Of a DNA stretch of 64,000 nucleotides, positions 55,201 through 64,000 are shown piece after piece. The stretch is taken from contig JARBJD010000078.1 of the NCBI GenBank assembly GCA_033064195.1, forward strand, positions 62,001 through 126,000, written 5' to 3'. The stretch is from Blattamonas nauphoetae. Taxonomy: Eukaryota > Preaxostyla > Oxymonadida. A program made the translations under genes and the position numbers. Below the pieces are notes generated by a model. That model was not told where the DNA came from. It did not search any database and saw only the letters and a program-made list of their open reading frames with translations. The number at the start of each line of letters is the position of its first letter. Position 1 is the first letter of the stretch.

Positions 55201-55891
55201 CAGATTTATGATTTCTACACTCTTGGAGCACAATATCATTCTCTCACTCTTCAGCAAGGTTCCTCTCACTGCATATTGCTCATTTTTGTGGTTAACCCTC
55301 TCAGCCTTCTCTTCTACTGACCCACATCATCTTTTTCCACTCATCAACAGAACTGGTCTTTCAAACAAACCATACTCGCCTCAAAACAGTTTTCTTCTTC
55401 ATTTTGTGTCCTTTTTCGTGCTTTTTAGCGAAAAGAAGTCGATAAGCCTCACGCATCTCGAATTGTGGGATGCTGATGAACTTTAGTTGAAACTGCTGAT
55501 GAACTATAGACAGTCCCTCAAAAACATGGAACTTCGATCCGACGAACACGACGCCGACGTTGTGTCAGAACTTGTGAAATGGGAAGTGCGAACGATGGAT
55601 GAGATGGAGAACGAAGCAAATTTTGTCGGACTCTTTCAGAGCATGACGAGCCGAACTTCAGAATGGAATCGAAACAAACGAGAACGGCAGAAGAGACGAG
55701 AAGTGCTTTTGAGAGAAGAAGGGTGGGACGATGCGTTTGAACTGCGAGTTGTGGGGATCGAGAGGAACACCTATCGGAGCTTGCCATATTGGGAGAGACG
55801 ATTCAGAAAGGAACTGACATTCAATGCGGACCGTCTGATGAAGGTTGGTCGTCGTCGGAACCCAACTCCTTTGCTCTTCGACTTGTGTTAA
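52226..55891 (+). pseudogene. Family F copy 4: full-length but interrupted in its last exon
   Basis: Exons 52406-52496, 52564-52646, 52682-52712, 52785-52888, 52927-53415, then 53455-54159 continued at 55526-55891. They read as one frame (623 codons) once the inserted element and one 8-bp duplication are set aside. The first coding exon (PDNKRPRCLLYDFRAVCSEW) is present, but the donor sites used in copy 1 for the first two introns are not conserved. The transposon at 49723-52224 sits immediately before the ATG. It is the best reference for the uninterrupted family layout, including the 72-nt intron that holds 8.4 kb in copy 1. Probably non-functional. Confidence 0.75.
54160..55517. mobile_element. 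Element E: 1.36-kb TIR element with 8-bp TSD (TCAAAAAC)
   Basis: Inverted ends begin GGGACTGNCTATAGTTCATC and contain a second copy of AACTAWAGTTCATCAG, so each arm is a direct repeat of about 45 bp in all. Flanked by TCAAAAAC at 54152-54159 and 55518-55525. No transposase. It splits the codons for KN and MELRSD of family F copy 4 exactly at the duplication. Confidence 0.9.
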
Positions 55892-55989
55892 GATGCATGT
55901 AGTTTGATCGAACATCCCTCACTTCACACACATCACTTCATCTCTTCTCATCGTGTGGAACCGTTGGACAGTTTTTTAAACAATGGTTC

Positions 55990-56400
55990 AGATCAAGATG
56001 GATTGTGACAATTCGATCTTTATATCAATTCAGGAAAGGAGAACAATCCATTGAGAGTGGCTCATGGAATGAAGACCATTCAGAGTGTATACTTTCAAGA
56101 GATTGTTTTCCTTTCTTGAATTGGACTAATCATCACATTGTCTCAAAACACGTAAAAGTGTTTCTCTCACACAAATTTCGTGAATGCTATCACTGCTTAT
56201 CATTTGACCGAAACGAGCACTTTGCACAAGACCGCCTTTCTCACTCCAGACTCGTGTGATTATCTCTTCTCCGATCCCAGTTTATCGAAGTTGTTAGAGC
56301 ACTCGGAGCATTCGAAGCATCGGAGAAGAGTCTCACAAATCAGGCTATCTCAACATTTTGGACAGTATTCATTAGTGTCACTCCTCTTCCAGAAATGTTC
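55990..56400 (+). pseudogene. Relic of the helical-repeat family of 19-22 kb
   Basis: Frames contain DCFPFLNWTNHHIVS, resembling the PFLNWTEAHIVSEDE N-terminus of the tandem genes at 18961-22137. A second frame follows with LHKTAFLTPDSCDYLFSDPS and LSKLLEHSEHSKHR. No single frame spans the region and no start context is seen. Confidence 0.5.
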
Positions 56401-56604
56401 TGTCTCCTCCCGTTCTCACTTTCTTGTAATTATCTTTGACAAACAGTTGATTTTTTTTAAATTAAACGAGAAAACGATGAATTCGCGAAATTGCATATCG
56501 TCTCACGACCTTGATAGGTTGTTCAACAGTGGATTCGTTCCATTCCCTTAATCAATCACCACTCAACACAGATTTCCGACTATTCATGAATTTGATCTGT
56601 GGCC

Positions 56605-57590
56605 ATGTTGGATTCTCATTCGAATGTTAGTTCCACTTCCAACTTGATGCAAAATGAAACACTCATTCCTCTTCTGCAATATGTCAAGAACATCCCTCCG
56701 GATTCTCGAATCCCCTGGCAAGTATGTTAATTTTTTTCGCCATGATGCTTGAGTCTTTGTTGCGGTGGTTTGTGGATGCAGTACTCAAGTTGCATCTCAT
56801 CAGACGAGACAGAAAACCATCCTCACCTCTCTCGTTTGAAGATGTGCGAATAGACCACTTACAGACTGTTTCCATCATTATGTGCCCGTTTTTTCTCATT
56901 TTCTTTGCAGACATCGATTCACTGTCATCACAACAGCCCGTCTATCAAGATGTCTTCTCGTCAGATCTATCTATTCTTTGCAACCTTTTTCAAATGTTAT
57001 GTTTAACCTTGGAATACAATAACAGACTGATTATCCCTCTTGAACCAGGCCAAAATGATGTCATCTTCTCCAGAGTCGCTGTTGATCTCCTCACTTTTTT
57101 TCAAAACTCAGGCGACATTACCCTCCAAAATTGTTCTCCCAACAGTCTATCAGCATTTTTAGTGAACAGCTATCATTTTATATCCCAACAAGTCTCAGCA
57201 ATAGAAGTCGTTTTTAATCCACCCCACTTTTACGCCCTCTTTGCCAACCTCGTTCGTCGTCTCGCTTCGGATGGGTTGTGTGTGCTTCCAGAATCTTCTG
57301 AGTTCCTTGTGGTGGACTCAGAACCTTCTGTGCAAATGCTTGGCATCTTCATTAATATTCTCGAGTTCTACAACACACAGAAACTCGTTAACGATTTCGA
57401 TACTTTTGAGCACTGGAAGAGCCTCCTAGCTCGAGTTTCTGACCGAAAAGAAGTCTTGGTCTGCTCCTCTTTTCTGATAATCTGTTCTTTTTTCGCAAGA
57501 CGGATCTCTCCTTTCTCCAGTCCTCATCCTTCCGACCAACCCTCCTCTCGCTTCAAAAAACATACCAAAACCGTTTCAACAACAGAATGA
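56605..57590 (+). CDS. Helical-repeat hypothetical protein, short-intron gene
   Basis: A first exon from the ATG at 56605 (MLDSHSNVSSTSNLMQ) runs to a GTATGT donor at 56722. Further introns with acceptors near 56781 and 56923 lead to a long exon from about 56924 to the stop at 57590 (SSDLSILCNLFQMLCLTLEY, SVQMLGIFINILEFYN, RVSDRKEVLVCSSFLIIC). I could not find a donor/acceptor set that keeps the first exon in frame with the last, so the middle is unresolved; either a small exon is mis-called or the gene is damaged. The protein is helical and probably cytosolic. It may be one gene with the next, whose ATG overlaps this stop. Confidence 0.55.
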
Positions 57591-59845
57591 GCCAAACCAC
57601 ACTCCAGAATCCCAAATCGGACAGAATGAACGCTGAGCATCCTTTCAACGCTGCAGAAGCTTTAACATTGCATAACAACAGCTCTGAAATGCTCGATTCT
57701 CTTCCCTCGTTTGACAAGTCATCCGTACTCTCTCCCCCTCTGCCCCCCACAGCCACGGCCACCTCGTCGTCATCGCTCTCCCTTCAAGCACAACCACCAC
57801 CATCACATATTTCTTCGTTGCAGCTGACCGACCCCGCCAATGACCCTCTTGATGTTCTCACTGTGATTCATCATCTTCTCGCAGCCCCAGTCCAGCCAGA
57901 CAACACACACCCTCGTCGAGTGATTAAACACGTCCATCAAATATTGTATCGCGAATCCGATTTGGATCCGAACATGATTTTCACAGAAGCGATCTTCGAT
58001 GAGGACGACATCACTCTTCTGCGCCGAATCGCTCGATGCCAGAAACTCTGCGAAGAAAGAAACAACCTGAATTGCATTGAGAACCCATTCCATTTTCTGA
58101 CGCTGCTTCTGCCTCTTCTGAACTCCGATGATCTCTCAATCCGAACGAGAACACGCGATCTGTGCAAAACCATTCTCACCCATCTCAGAATATCCCCTTC
58201 TGCCGATGGCCCACTCCGTCCAACTCGCCTTGCGTTCTTCGATTTTGATGGATTGCTTGCGATTGATCTGAAAGTCATCGATTCCTGGGACCATTTGGCC
58301 CTGTTGCGGCAACTCTCAGTCGAGTTTGTCGTCTGGTTGTTCTTCGCCCCGCCTTCTCCCACACACCCACAAGCATGGCTCTCTGCCTTCCTCCTCCGAT
58401 TTGAGCATGCCCACCAACACGTCGCCTACGCTGTTTCTTCTCTTCGCACGATGCAGAAACAGGGGTTCGTACGATACGACCCATTCGACATCGACCTGGT
58501 CTATTTACAGTTTCTGTCGTGTCAGCATGGAGTCCAGTTTCCTCCGACTTACACAACGCACCTTGTCAACCACCCCGAGTTGCATGTCCAGCCTGTGGCC
58601 ATCCACCCTTTCATGTCATCTCACCACACGTCCCTCCACCCGAAGTACCGAAAGAAGGTGTACCCGATGGACCTCTTCTTCGAACGCCAGCTTCGATCGA
58701 AGCCCAATCAGCTCTTCAATTACAAACTCGCTGACTTTATCAAGTTGTCCAAGCGACATCTGTGCTCGCCGCTCGTTGCACTCCATTCACTCTTTCTGCG
58801 AGGGCAACATTTCTCCTTCAGTCGTCCCGATCGCGTCAGTCTCTGGTTGATGATCGTGATCATGCATCAAGGCATATTTTCCTCAGACGTCGACGCATTC
58901 GAAACCCTGTGTCGCTTCTTCCCTCCCCCACGCCTTATCGGTCTGTTCGTGTCTGATGAGTCGACCCTCGTCCGCAGAGAAGGAATGTGGGAAGTCCAAC
59001 TCGAGCACCTCCGAAGGTTGTTCCTCTGCACAGTTCCCTTTGGCGACTGTGTGTCTCTCGCATCTTTCTTTGGAATGCTCTCGCCTGTCGATTCTTCGGA
59101 GAAAGAGGTTTTACGTCTCAATCAGACGAGAGATGCTCTCATCGACCTGCACTGGGCCAGCATCCCCACTGGCTTCGACTCGCCTCTTCTTGCCCGCCTC
59201 CCAGCCTTGCTCTCTTGCCAGCGTGAGCTCCTGCCGTCCATCCTCCGTCAAACAGAACTCGCCTCTCTCGTCAAATTGAATGATCGCGCACCCTCCAAAC
59301 CACAAAGGAGAACATTTGAAAACTTCACCATTGTTGATCAGAGTGGTCATGCTCGCTTCACTCGCTTTGCAGTCATTCTCGCCTGAAGGTGTGTTCAATG
59401 TCCTCCGTCACCCTTTCAGAATTCCGCACGAAACCCATCCCTCTGTCAATGCTCTTTCAGATATTCAACAACCTTCGGTGTGCTGCCATTCATTTCCTCA
59501 CATCGCTCTCCCTTTCATTTCATCCCTCCAAGGAACCCATCTCCATCTGTCGTTTCTCTTGCCTTTGAGGTGCTTCAACGCTATCTCGTCAGGTGCTCGC
59601 AGTCGGATCGAATCAAGTTGGTTCGCAGTGGTGTCATGGATCTTGCGATCTGGGCTGTGTCCCAATCCTCGTTCCTGGAGGACTACGAGAATGGAGTTAC
59701 TATTGTTCATCAACCCCCAACATTCTTAAACCCACAACATTTTGAGAATGTGTCAGTTTTGTTCTCTCATTTTCTGCCTTATGCCTTCTCATTTCATTTT
59801 GTTCTTTCTCTCATCCCTTCTTTTCACAATATTAATCAGGTTTGA
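57587..59845 (+). CDS. Large helical hypothetical protein with 3' micro-exons
   Basis: Exons 57587-59332, 59373-59388 (16 nt), 59420-59477 and 59533-59845 join in one frame (2133 nt, 710 aa); introns 40, 31, 55 nt. The N-terminus is low complexity (PPLPPTATATSSSS). The body is helical with blocks FFDFDGLLAIDLKVIDSWDH, RLIGLFVSDESTLVRREGMW and LRQTELASLVKLN. After the micro-exons come SVVSLAFEVLQRYLVRCSQS and RIKLVRSGVMDLAIWAVSQS, ARM-like helices. No catalytic motif. The start overlaps the preceding stop (ATGA), which is unusual for a eukaryote, so a shared transcript or one fused gene is possible. Confidence 0.65.
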
Positions 59846-59864
59846 GTCAAAAAACAGAAGAAAA

Positions 59865-60278
59865 CTAAAAAGTCTTCCCTGAACGAAGTGATCTTCCCAT
59901 TTTGTCATTTGTCTGCATCCTCCTGAGTAGTCCCTTGTAAGACTTCCGTTTTGGTTTTGTTGCATTCATTTTTGGTTTTTGAGCTGGGAGAGCCTGTTTT
60001 TTTTCCTTCTCTTTCTTTCTTCTCAAGGTTTTTGGCGTGCATTTTCGGATTCCCAACTTCACGTTTGGAATTTTCTTCCTTTCACGCTTGGTCGCTCTTT
60101 CTTTGATCTCGTTTTCTTTTTTTTTCTTCTCAGAAATGTACTCCTGTGTCGTCAAGAGGATTCCAGATTTCACTACTGGCTTAACCGATGCAAATGATGC
60201 ATTTGCAAACTTCTGAGGGTATGCCAAAAAACCCCTCAAATCCAAAGAACTCAGAGTGGCGTCACCAATACGTTCCAT
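59865..60278 (-). CDS. Possible small Lys/Arg-rich protein
   Basis: 137-codon frame. Residues 15-50 look protein-like (FLAYPQKFANASFASVKPVV), followed by a very basic tail (KKKKENEIKERATKRERKK). Its ATG lies inside the arm of the adjacent foldback element, so if real its original 5' end was displaced. No family recognised; it could be a chance frame in A/T-rich sequence. Confidence 0.25.
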   Translation of the reverse strand: MERIGDATLSSLDLRGFLAYPQKFANASFASVKPVVKSGILLTTQEYISEKKKKENEIKERATKRERKKIPNVKLGIRKCTPKTLRRKKEKEKKQALPAQKPKMNATKPKRKSYKGLLRRMQTNDKMGRSLRSGKTF

Positions 60279-60847
60279 GTCAACAATTCGTGCTTTTTTC
60301 TGGAATTATCACTTTTGGTCAAACTAAGAAAAAAACAAAATTTTAGAATTTTCCTCTCACGCGATCCCGAGAAATCCTCAAAATACCTCTTTTTGGCCAC
60401 TTTTTTAAACTGTTCTTGTCATATCTTCACAACCACTGAACCGATTTTGATGAAATTTTTTGTAGACTCGTTTATTTGGAGATATAAATTTTTGAAAAAA
60501 AAATTTGAAAGAAATTATGGGTATCTGGGAAGATGTGAAAAAACGCTATTTTTCGCTCAACAAAATTTTATGGGAAAAATTTTTTTATTTTTTTGAGCGT
60601 CTTTTATCGATATATTTACGAAAATAATGTTTTTTCTTCGGTCTCAAACGGATGTCTGGTTATGGAAAAATGACCGTCAAAAGTTTGGAAAATGTGTGGC
60701 GTTTCACTGTATAACGTATTTTGAGGTTTTCTCGGGATCCAGTGGGAGGAAAATTCTAAAATTTTATTTTTTTCTTAGTTTGACCAAAAGTGACAATTCC
60801 AGAAAAAAGCACGAATTGTTGACATGGAACGTATTGGTGACGCCACT
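60255..60847. mobile_element. 593-bp foldback element with about 120-bp inverted arms
   Basis: Left arm from 60255 (AGTGGCGTCACCAATACG) and right arm ending 60847 are near-perfect inverses for about 120 bp. They include TCTGGAATTRTCACTTTTGG and an A-rich stretch. The loop is A/T-rich and non-coding. No clear target duplication at the ends (flanks CAG and ATC). Probably a MITE; superfamily not assigned. Confidence 0.8.
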
Positions 60848-63060
60848 ATCAAATGTCCACCAAAAAGTGAAAGATCATGTGAAGGGGTATCCATCCTTGG
60901 AGTAATAGCTTGTGCAAACACCTGTGGGAGGAGGTGAAGGTCAATCTTTATGAGTTGATCAACATGAAAAAAGTGCGTTATGGGAACTGTTGAAATTCAT
61001 TATGCCTAATTATCCATTTATGAATCAATTATCATTCATTTATTGAGAAAATGTCAGAAAAACTGATGTGAAATGCATGATTAGTGATATCAAAATAGAT
61101 CCGCCCATCTTGTTCATCAGCTTCCCCTCTCACACAACGGTGTGTTACTCTCAGAATTTCATGACTTCTTCACATTCCAGTTTTACGACGCATGGATAAC
61201 TTGATCTCGTGTGGATATGGTGTCTTTCACGTCATCAACAACAGTTGTTTCGATGCAGATGTCTGGACAGAACATTGATGATGGTCATTGGAATCCATCG
61301 TAAACCAGCTGATACGGAAGAATAATGAAATGATTCTTGAAAAGAAACGGCAAACTTCGTAGTCAGGTACGATCAGGTTAATTGTGTTCGTGAGACTGCA
61401 TCCTTTCAGCTGAATTGAAAAACTGCCTGAACGAAAGAGATCATAATTTCTGTGAGGGTGAAAACACATACATCAGCATATCTGAGAATTTCGTTGATGA
61501 TGTGCCGGCCTCTGTTATTTTCTTTTCGGTTCCGCAAAATTTCAGTGTTCCACAATCACCCTCGAATCCCCTTCGCATCGAGTTGGACCTGCTAAGGTGA
61601 TCGGAAACACAACTCCTTAGAGATTCAGGGAACTTTCTTCATGGTTTTCTTCAAAGCTTGGAATGATCTCGATTTGGAGATCTTCTGCGAGATGATGGAA
61701 TGGGAGAGAGTGTCGGCTTGTCCACACCAATAATGAAATTCCCTTGTTCTGTGTGAAGTGTTCCTTTAACTTCGGTGCGTGATATTCGTGTTGGGCGAGT
61801 TGAGATTTGTTTGATCCACTCGGCTAATTCTCATCTGCCTGTCTCCCTTAATTCACATTTTGTCAATTCTTCCCGACTCAACCCTGAGTGGACTGTGCCA
61901 AATATGTGTTCTTTCTTCTTGATCTTAACTGATGATCTGTAAATCGGATCGTTCTCGGAAGAAGAATCACTCAGCGAGATCACATCAGAAAATAAACACG
62001 ATTGAACGGAGTCGCACAACGGACTCTCGATCTCGAATCAGATCACTATCTATGTCTTATTCACTGTATGATCCTCGTTTTCTCCTCAATCCTTTTTGAT
62101 CCTTCTAGATCAAAGGAATGAGGATTTTGAGGTGATTGCGTTCTTGGAAGAGGAGAAAATGAAATCAGTTCAGTTCTCTGAATCTCATTGTGCTCTTCAT
62201 ATCGATCAAGTTTACTCAGATGATCAGAGACTGATTAAAAGAAGAGGATCATCGAATTCATGAAACCAAGACCCAAAGCGAAGAAGAAATGGATACTGAA
62301 TTTCACAGAGTTGTGGACGCGTTGATTCAGAACAAGATTATGTTTGTACGCAGTAAATAAGGAGCAGAACTGTTCGAGTTCGAAAATCAGGATGATCCTG
62401 TCGGTCTACAGATACAGTAGGACATCGAAGGAAACAACGGAATCATTACCAGTTTTGGAGTGTGTATAAGAACCTTCAAGGAACGCCACCACTTCTGTGG
62501 TATGAATACACAAAGTAATGACGAATTTCGTACAGCATTCCGAGGAAAACCTCAGTTTCATCAATGACACACGCCGACCTAAGAACGGGCAACTTGGAAG
62601 GACATCAACCACCCGTCAGGTGCGGATGGTGAATCGAAATCACAAAATAGCTCGCCTTTTGGCATATCCATTTTCAGTCTGTCTATCATAACATTATCAC
62701 TGTCTTCCTGCTTTATTCCTGAAGAAAAATGCTGCATCGAAACTTTCCCATCAAAGTTTGCTTCAACTGATCCACAATTCATCTTGTTAGGTCTGTAAAA
62801 GTCCTTGGTTCAGTCCTCACCACTTGCCCACCCCACATCCTGTTGCGATCACAGAGGAACCTACTCTACCTTCGCTGGGTGTCGTGGAAGGCGGAGAAGC
62901 TTCAGTTCGGCCCGACGGAGAGCAGCTCCCACAGCAGCATGTCGAGGAGAACGTCATCAGACAACTTGTCAATGTCCCGCGTATCCCGCGTCCGGTCCTG
63001 ATCCGCCTGATGCTGTTTTGAGCCGAGGCAAAGACAACCAAAGATGATTAAGAGCACGTA
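60848..63060. other. About 2.2 kb with no recognised gene
   Basis: Only short frames. A weak plus-strand stretch near 62260-62360 (EEEMDTEFHRVVDALIQNKI) looks like decayed coding sequence but cannot be assigned. No long repeats noticed. Confidence 0.5.
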
Positions 63061-63079
63061 GATGATACACAAAAACAAT

Positions 63080-63802
63080 GACAGTGTGTGCCAACGAACA
63101 TGGAATCACTTCCACTCGACAGACCCGAAGGGCGATGTTACGATGTCAGAAGAATATGTGTTTGAGACAGTCTCCACAAAGCAGAAGGGAGTAGAATTCA
63201 CCGATTCCGCTTCGGCGACACGCGCAGATGTGATCCAACCACATTCAACGCAGCAGCGGCAGGGAAGATCACAGCGTCATTCTATCTAATGTTTTTGACA
63301 AGGCCATGTTCGTCCAGAAGGAGTACGCCGTGCTGGTGTTCGACAAACAGGATGTTGAGTTTCCAGTGTCGTTTGCGGAAATACAGGCCGACGTCGTTCT
63401 TCCGACTTGGCGATTTGAGAATGCGGGTGGGTCGTGTGGACTGGTTGTGCGTCCGATGATATAGACAACGAATTGGAGGCTGCAGAGAATGGGTCAGATA
63501 CGACGGGTTCACACTCCCGTTCCTCGACGCAATCATCTCGCAGTCTTTCACGTCCTCGTCCGTCTCGCCCAGCCCTGTCTGTGCTCAAAACGCACAATGG
63601 AATACAATTCGTCAGATTTCCTGCACAAGTCAAGAATGGAAACATCAACTGGGCTGACGTCAGCGGGCGACAGGACGGGAGTATGGAAAAAGCGGCCCAG
63701 CCTGTTTTGGGCTGTGTACTGTTGTCCCTTCATATGCACAATTCGAAACCGCGGAGTGTTGTATTCGTGGAGGAGGGAGTCGAGATCAACATGCAATACT
63801 GA
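63080..63802 (+). pseudogene. Decayed coding region of unknown family
   Basis: Protein-like text appears in consecutive plus-strand frames: MSEEYVFETVSTKQKGVEFT, VFDKAMFVQKEYAVLVFDKQ, FAEIQADVVLPTWRFENAGG, then after a frame change DDIDNELEAAENGSDTTGSH, a Ser-rich linker and VLKTHNGIQFVRFPAQVKNG to a stop at 63802. Stops and frame changes separate the parts, unless short introns explain them. The opposite strand near 63840-64000 also has a helical charged frame running off the edge. Confidence 0.35.
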
Positions 63803-64000
63803 CAGACCTCGCTCACCATCCATCTCCCGCGCTTCGTCTTCCACTTCCTGTGCCCTCATACGCCAAAATATTAGCTACACTCGTGCTCGCTCGATTCTGT
63901 TCTTCTCAATGGCAGCTGCGTTCTCCATCTCAGTGTTGGGATCTTTCTTCTTCGTTATCTCTTGTTTCGTTGCTGCAATCAGATTGCGCTCGTCGGCTTC

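Overview
The window reads as nuclear DNA of a protist with compact genes. It has very long, Ser/Thr-rich surface proteins, protein kinases with short GT-AG introns, families of helical-repeat proteins, and dense cut-and-paste transposons. The best match I can suggest is an oxymonad-type flagellate (Preaxostyla, Blattamonas-like). This is inferred from gene style and remembered families; no search was run.

Layout. 1-15.6 kb: two giant secreted or membrane surface proteins (right-handed beta-helix, polymorphic-outer-membrane-protein style) are transcribed divergently from a gap of about 200 bp. The left one runs off the window and holds a nearly identical 1062-bp in-frame tandem repeat. The right one is complete and ends in a transmembrane helix and a kinase-like tail that lacks catalytic residues. 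16.2-18.7 kb: a kinase/coiled-coil/SPRY-like gene with short introns, interrupted by a 476-bp MITE. 19-22.1 kb: three tandem paralogues of a helical-repeat protein, the middle one truncated. 22.4-25.6 kb: a 3.2-kb terminal-inverted-repeat (TIR) element with 8-bp target-site duplications (TSDs). 25.7-26.8 kb: another helical-repeat protein.

27-56 kb: a repeatedly invaded gene family, here called family F (multi-exon helical-repeat proteins, about 620-650 aa). The first copy carries 8.4 kb of elements inside one intron: a TIR element that contains a Harbinger-like transposon, which itself contains a Tc1/mariner-like element, followed by a small MITE. A second copy is a fragment. A third is split by a DIRS-like retroelement, which is in turn split by a hAT-like element carrying a minisatellite. 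A fourth has the second Harbinger-like copy at its start codon and another 8-bp-TSD element in its last exon. A single-copy helical-repeat gene (47.5-49.4 kb) lies between them and contains a predicted 22-nt intron.

56-64 kb: two more helical-repeat-type genes, a long-arm foldback element, about 2 kb with nothing recognisable, and a decayed coding remnant at the right edge.

Gene models were built by eye from splice-site pattern (donor mostly GTTTG or GTGTG), reading-frame continuity and comparison between copies. Several give total lengths divisible by three across 4-8 exons, which supports them. No tRNA, rRNA or CRISPR array was seen.
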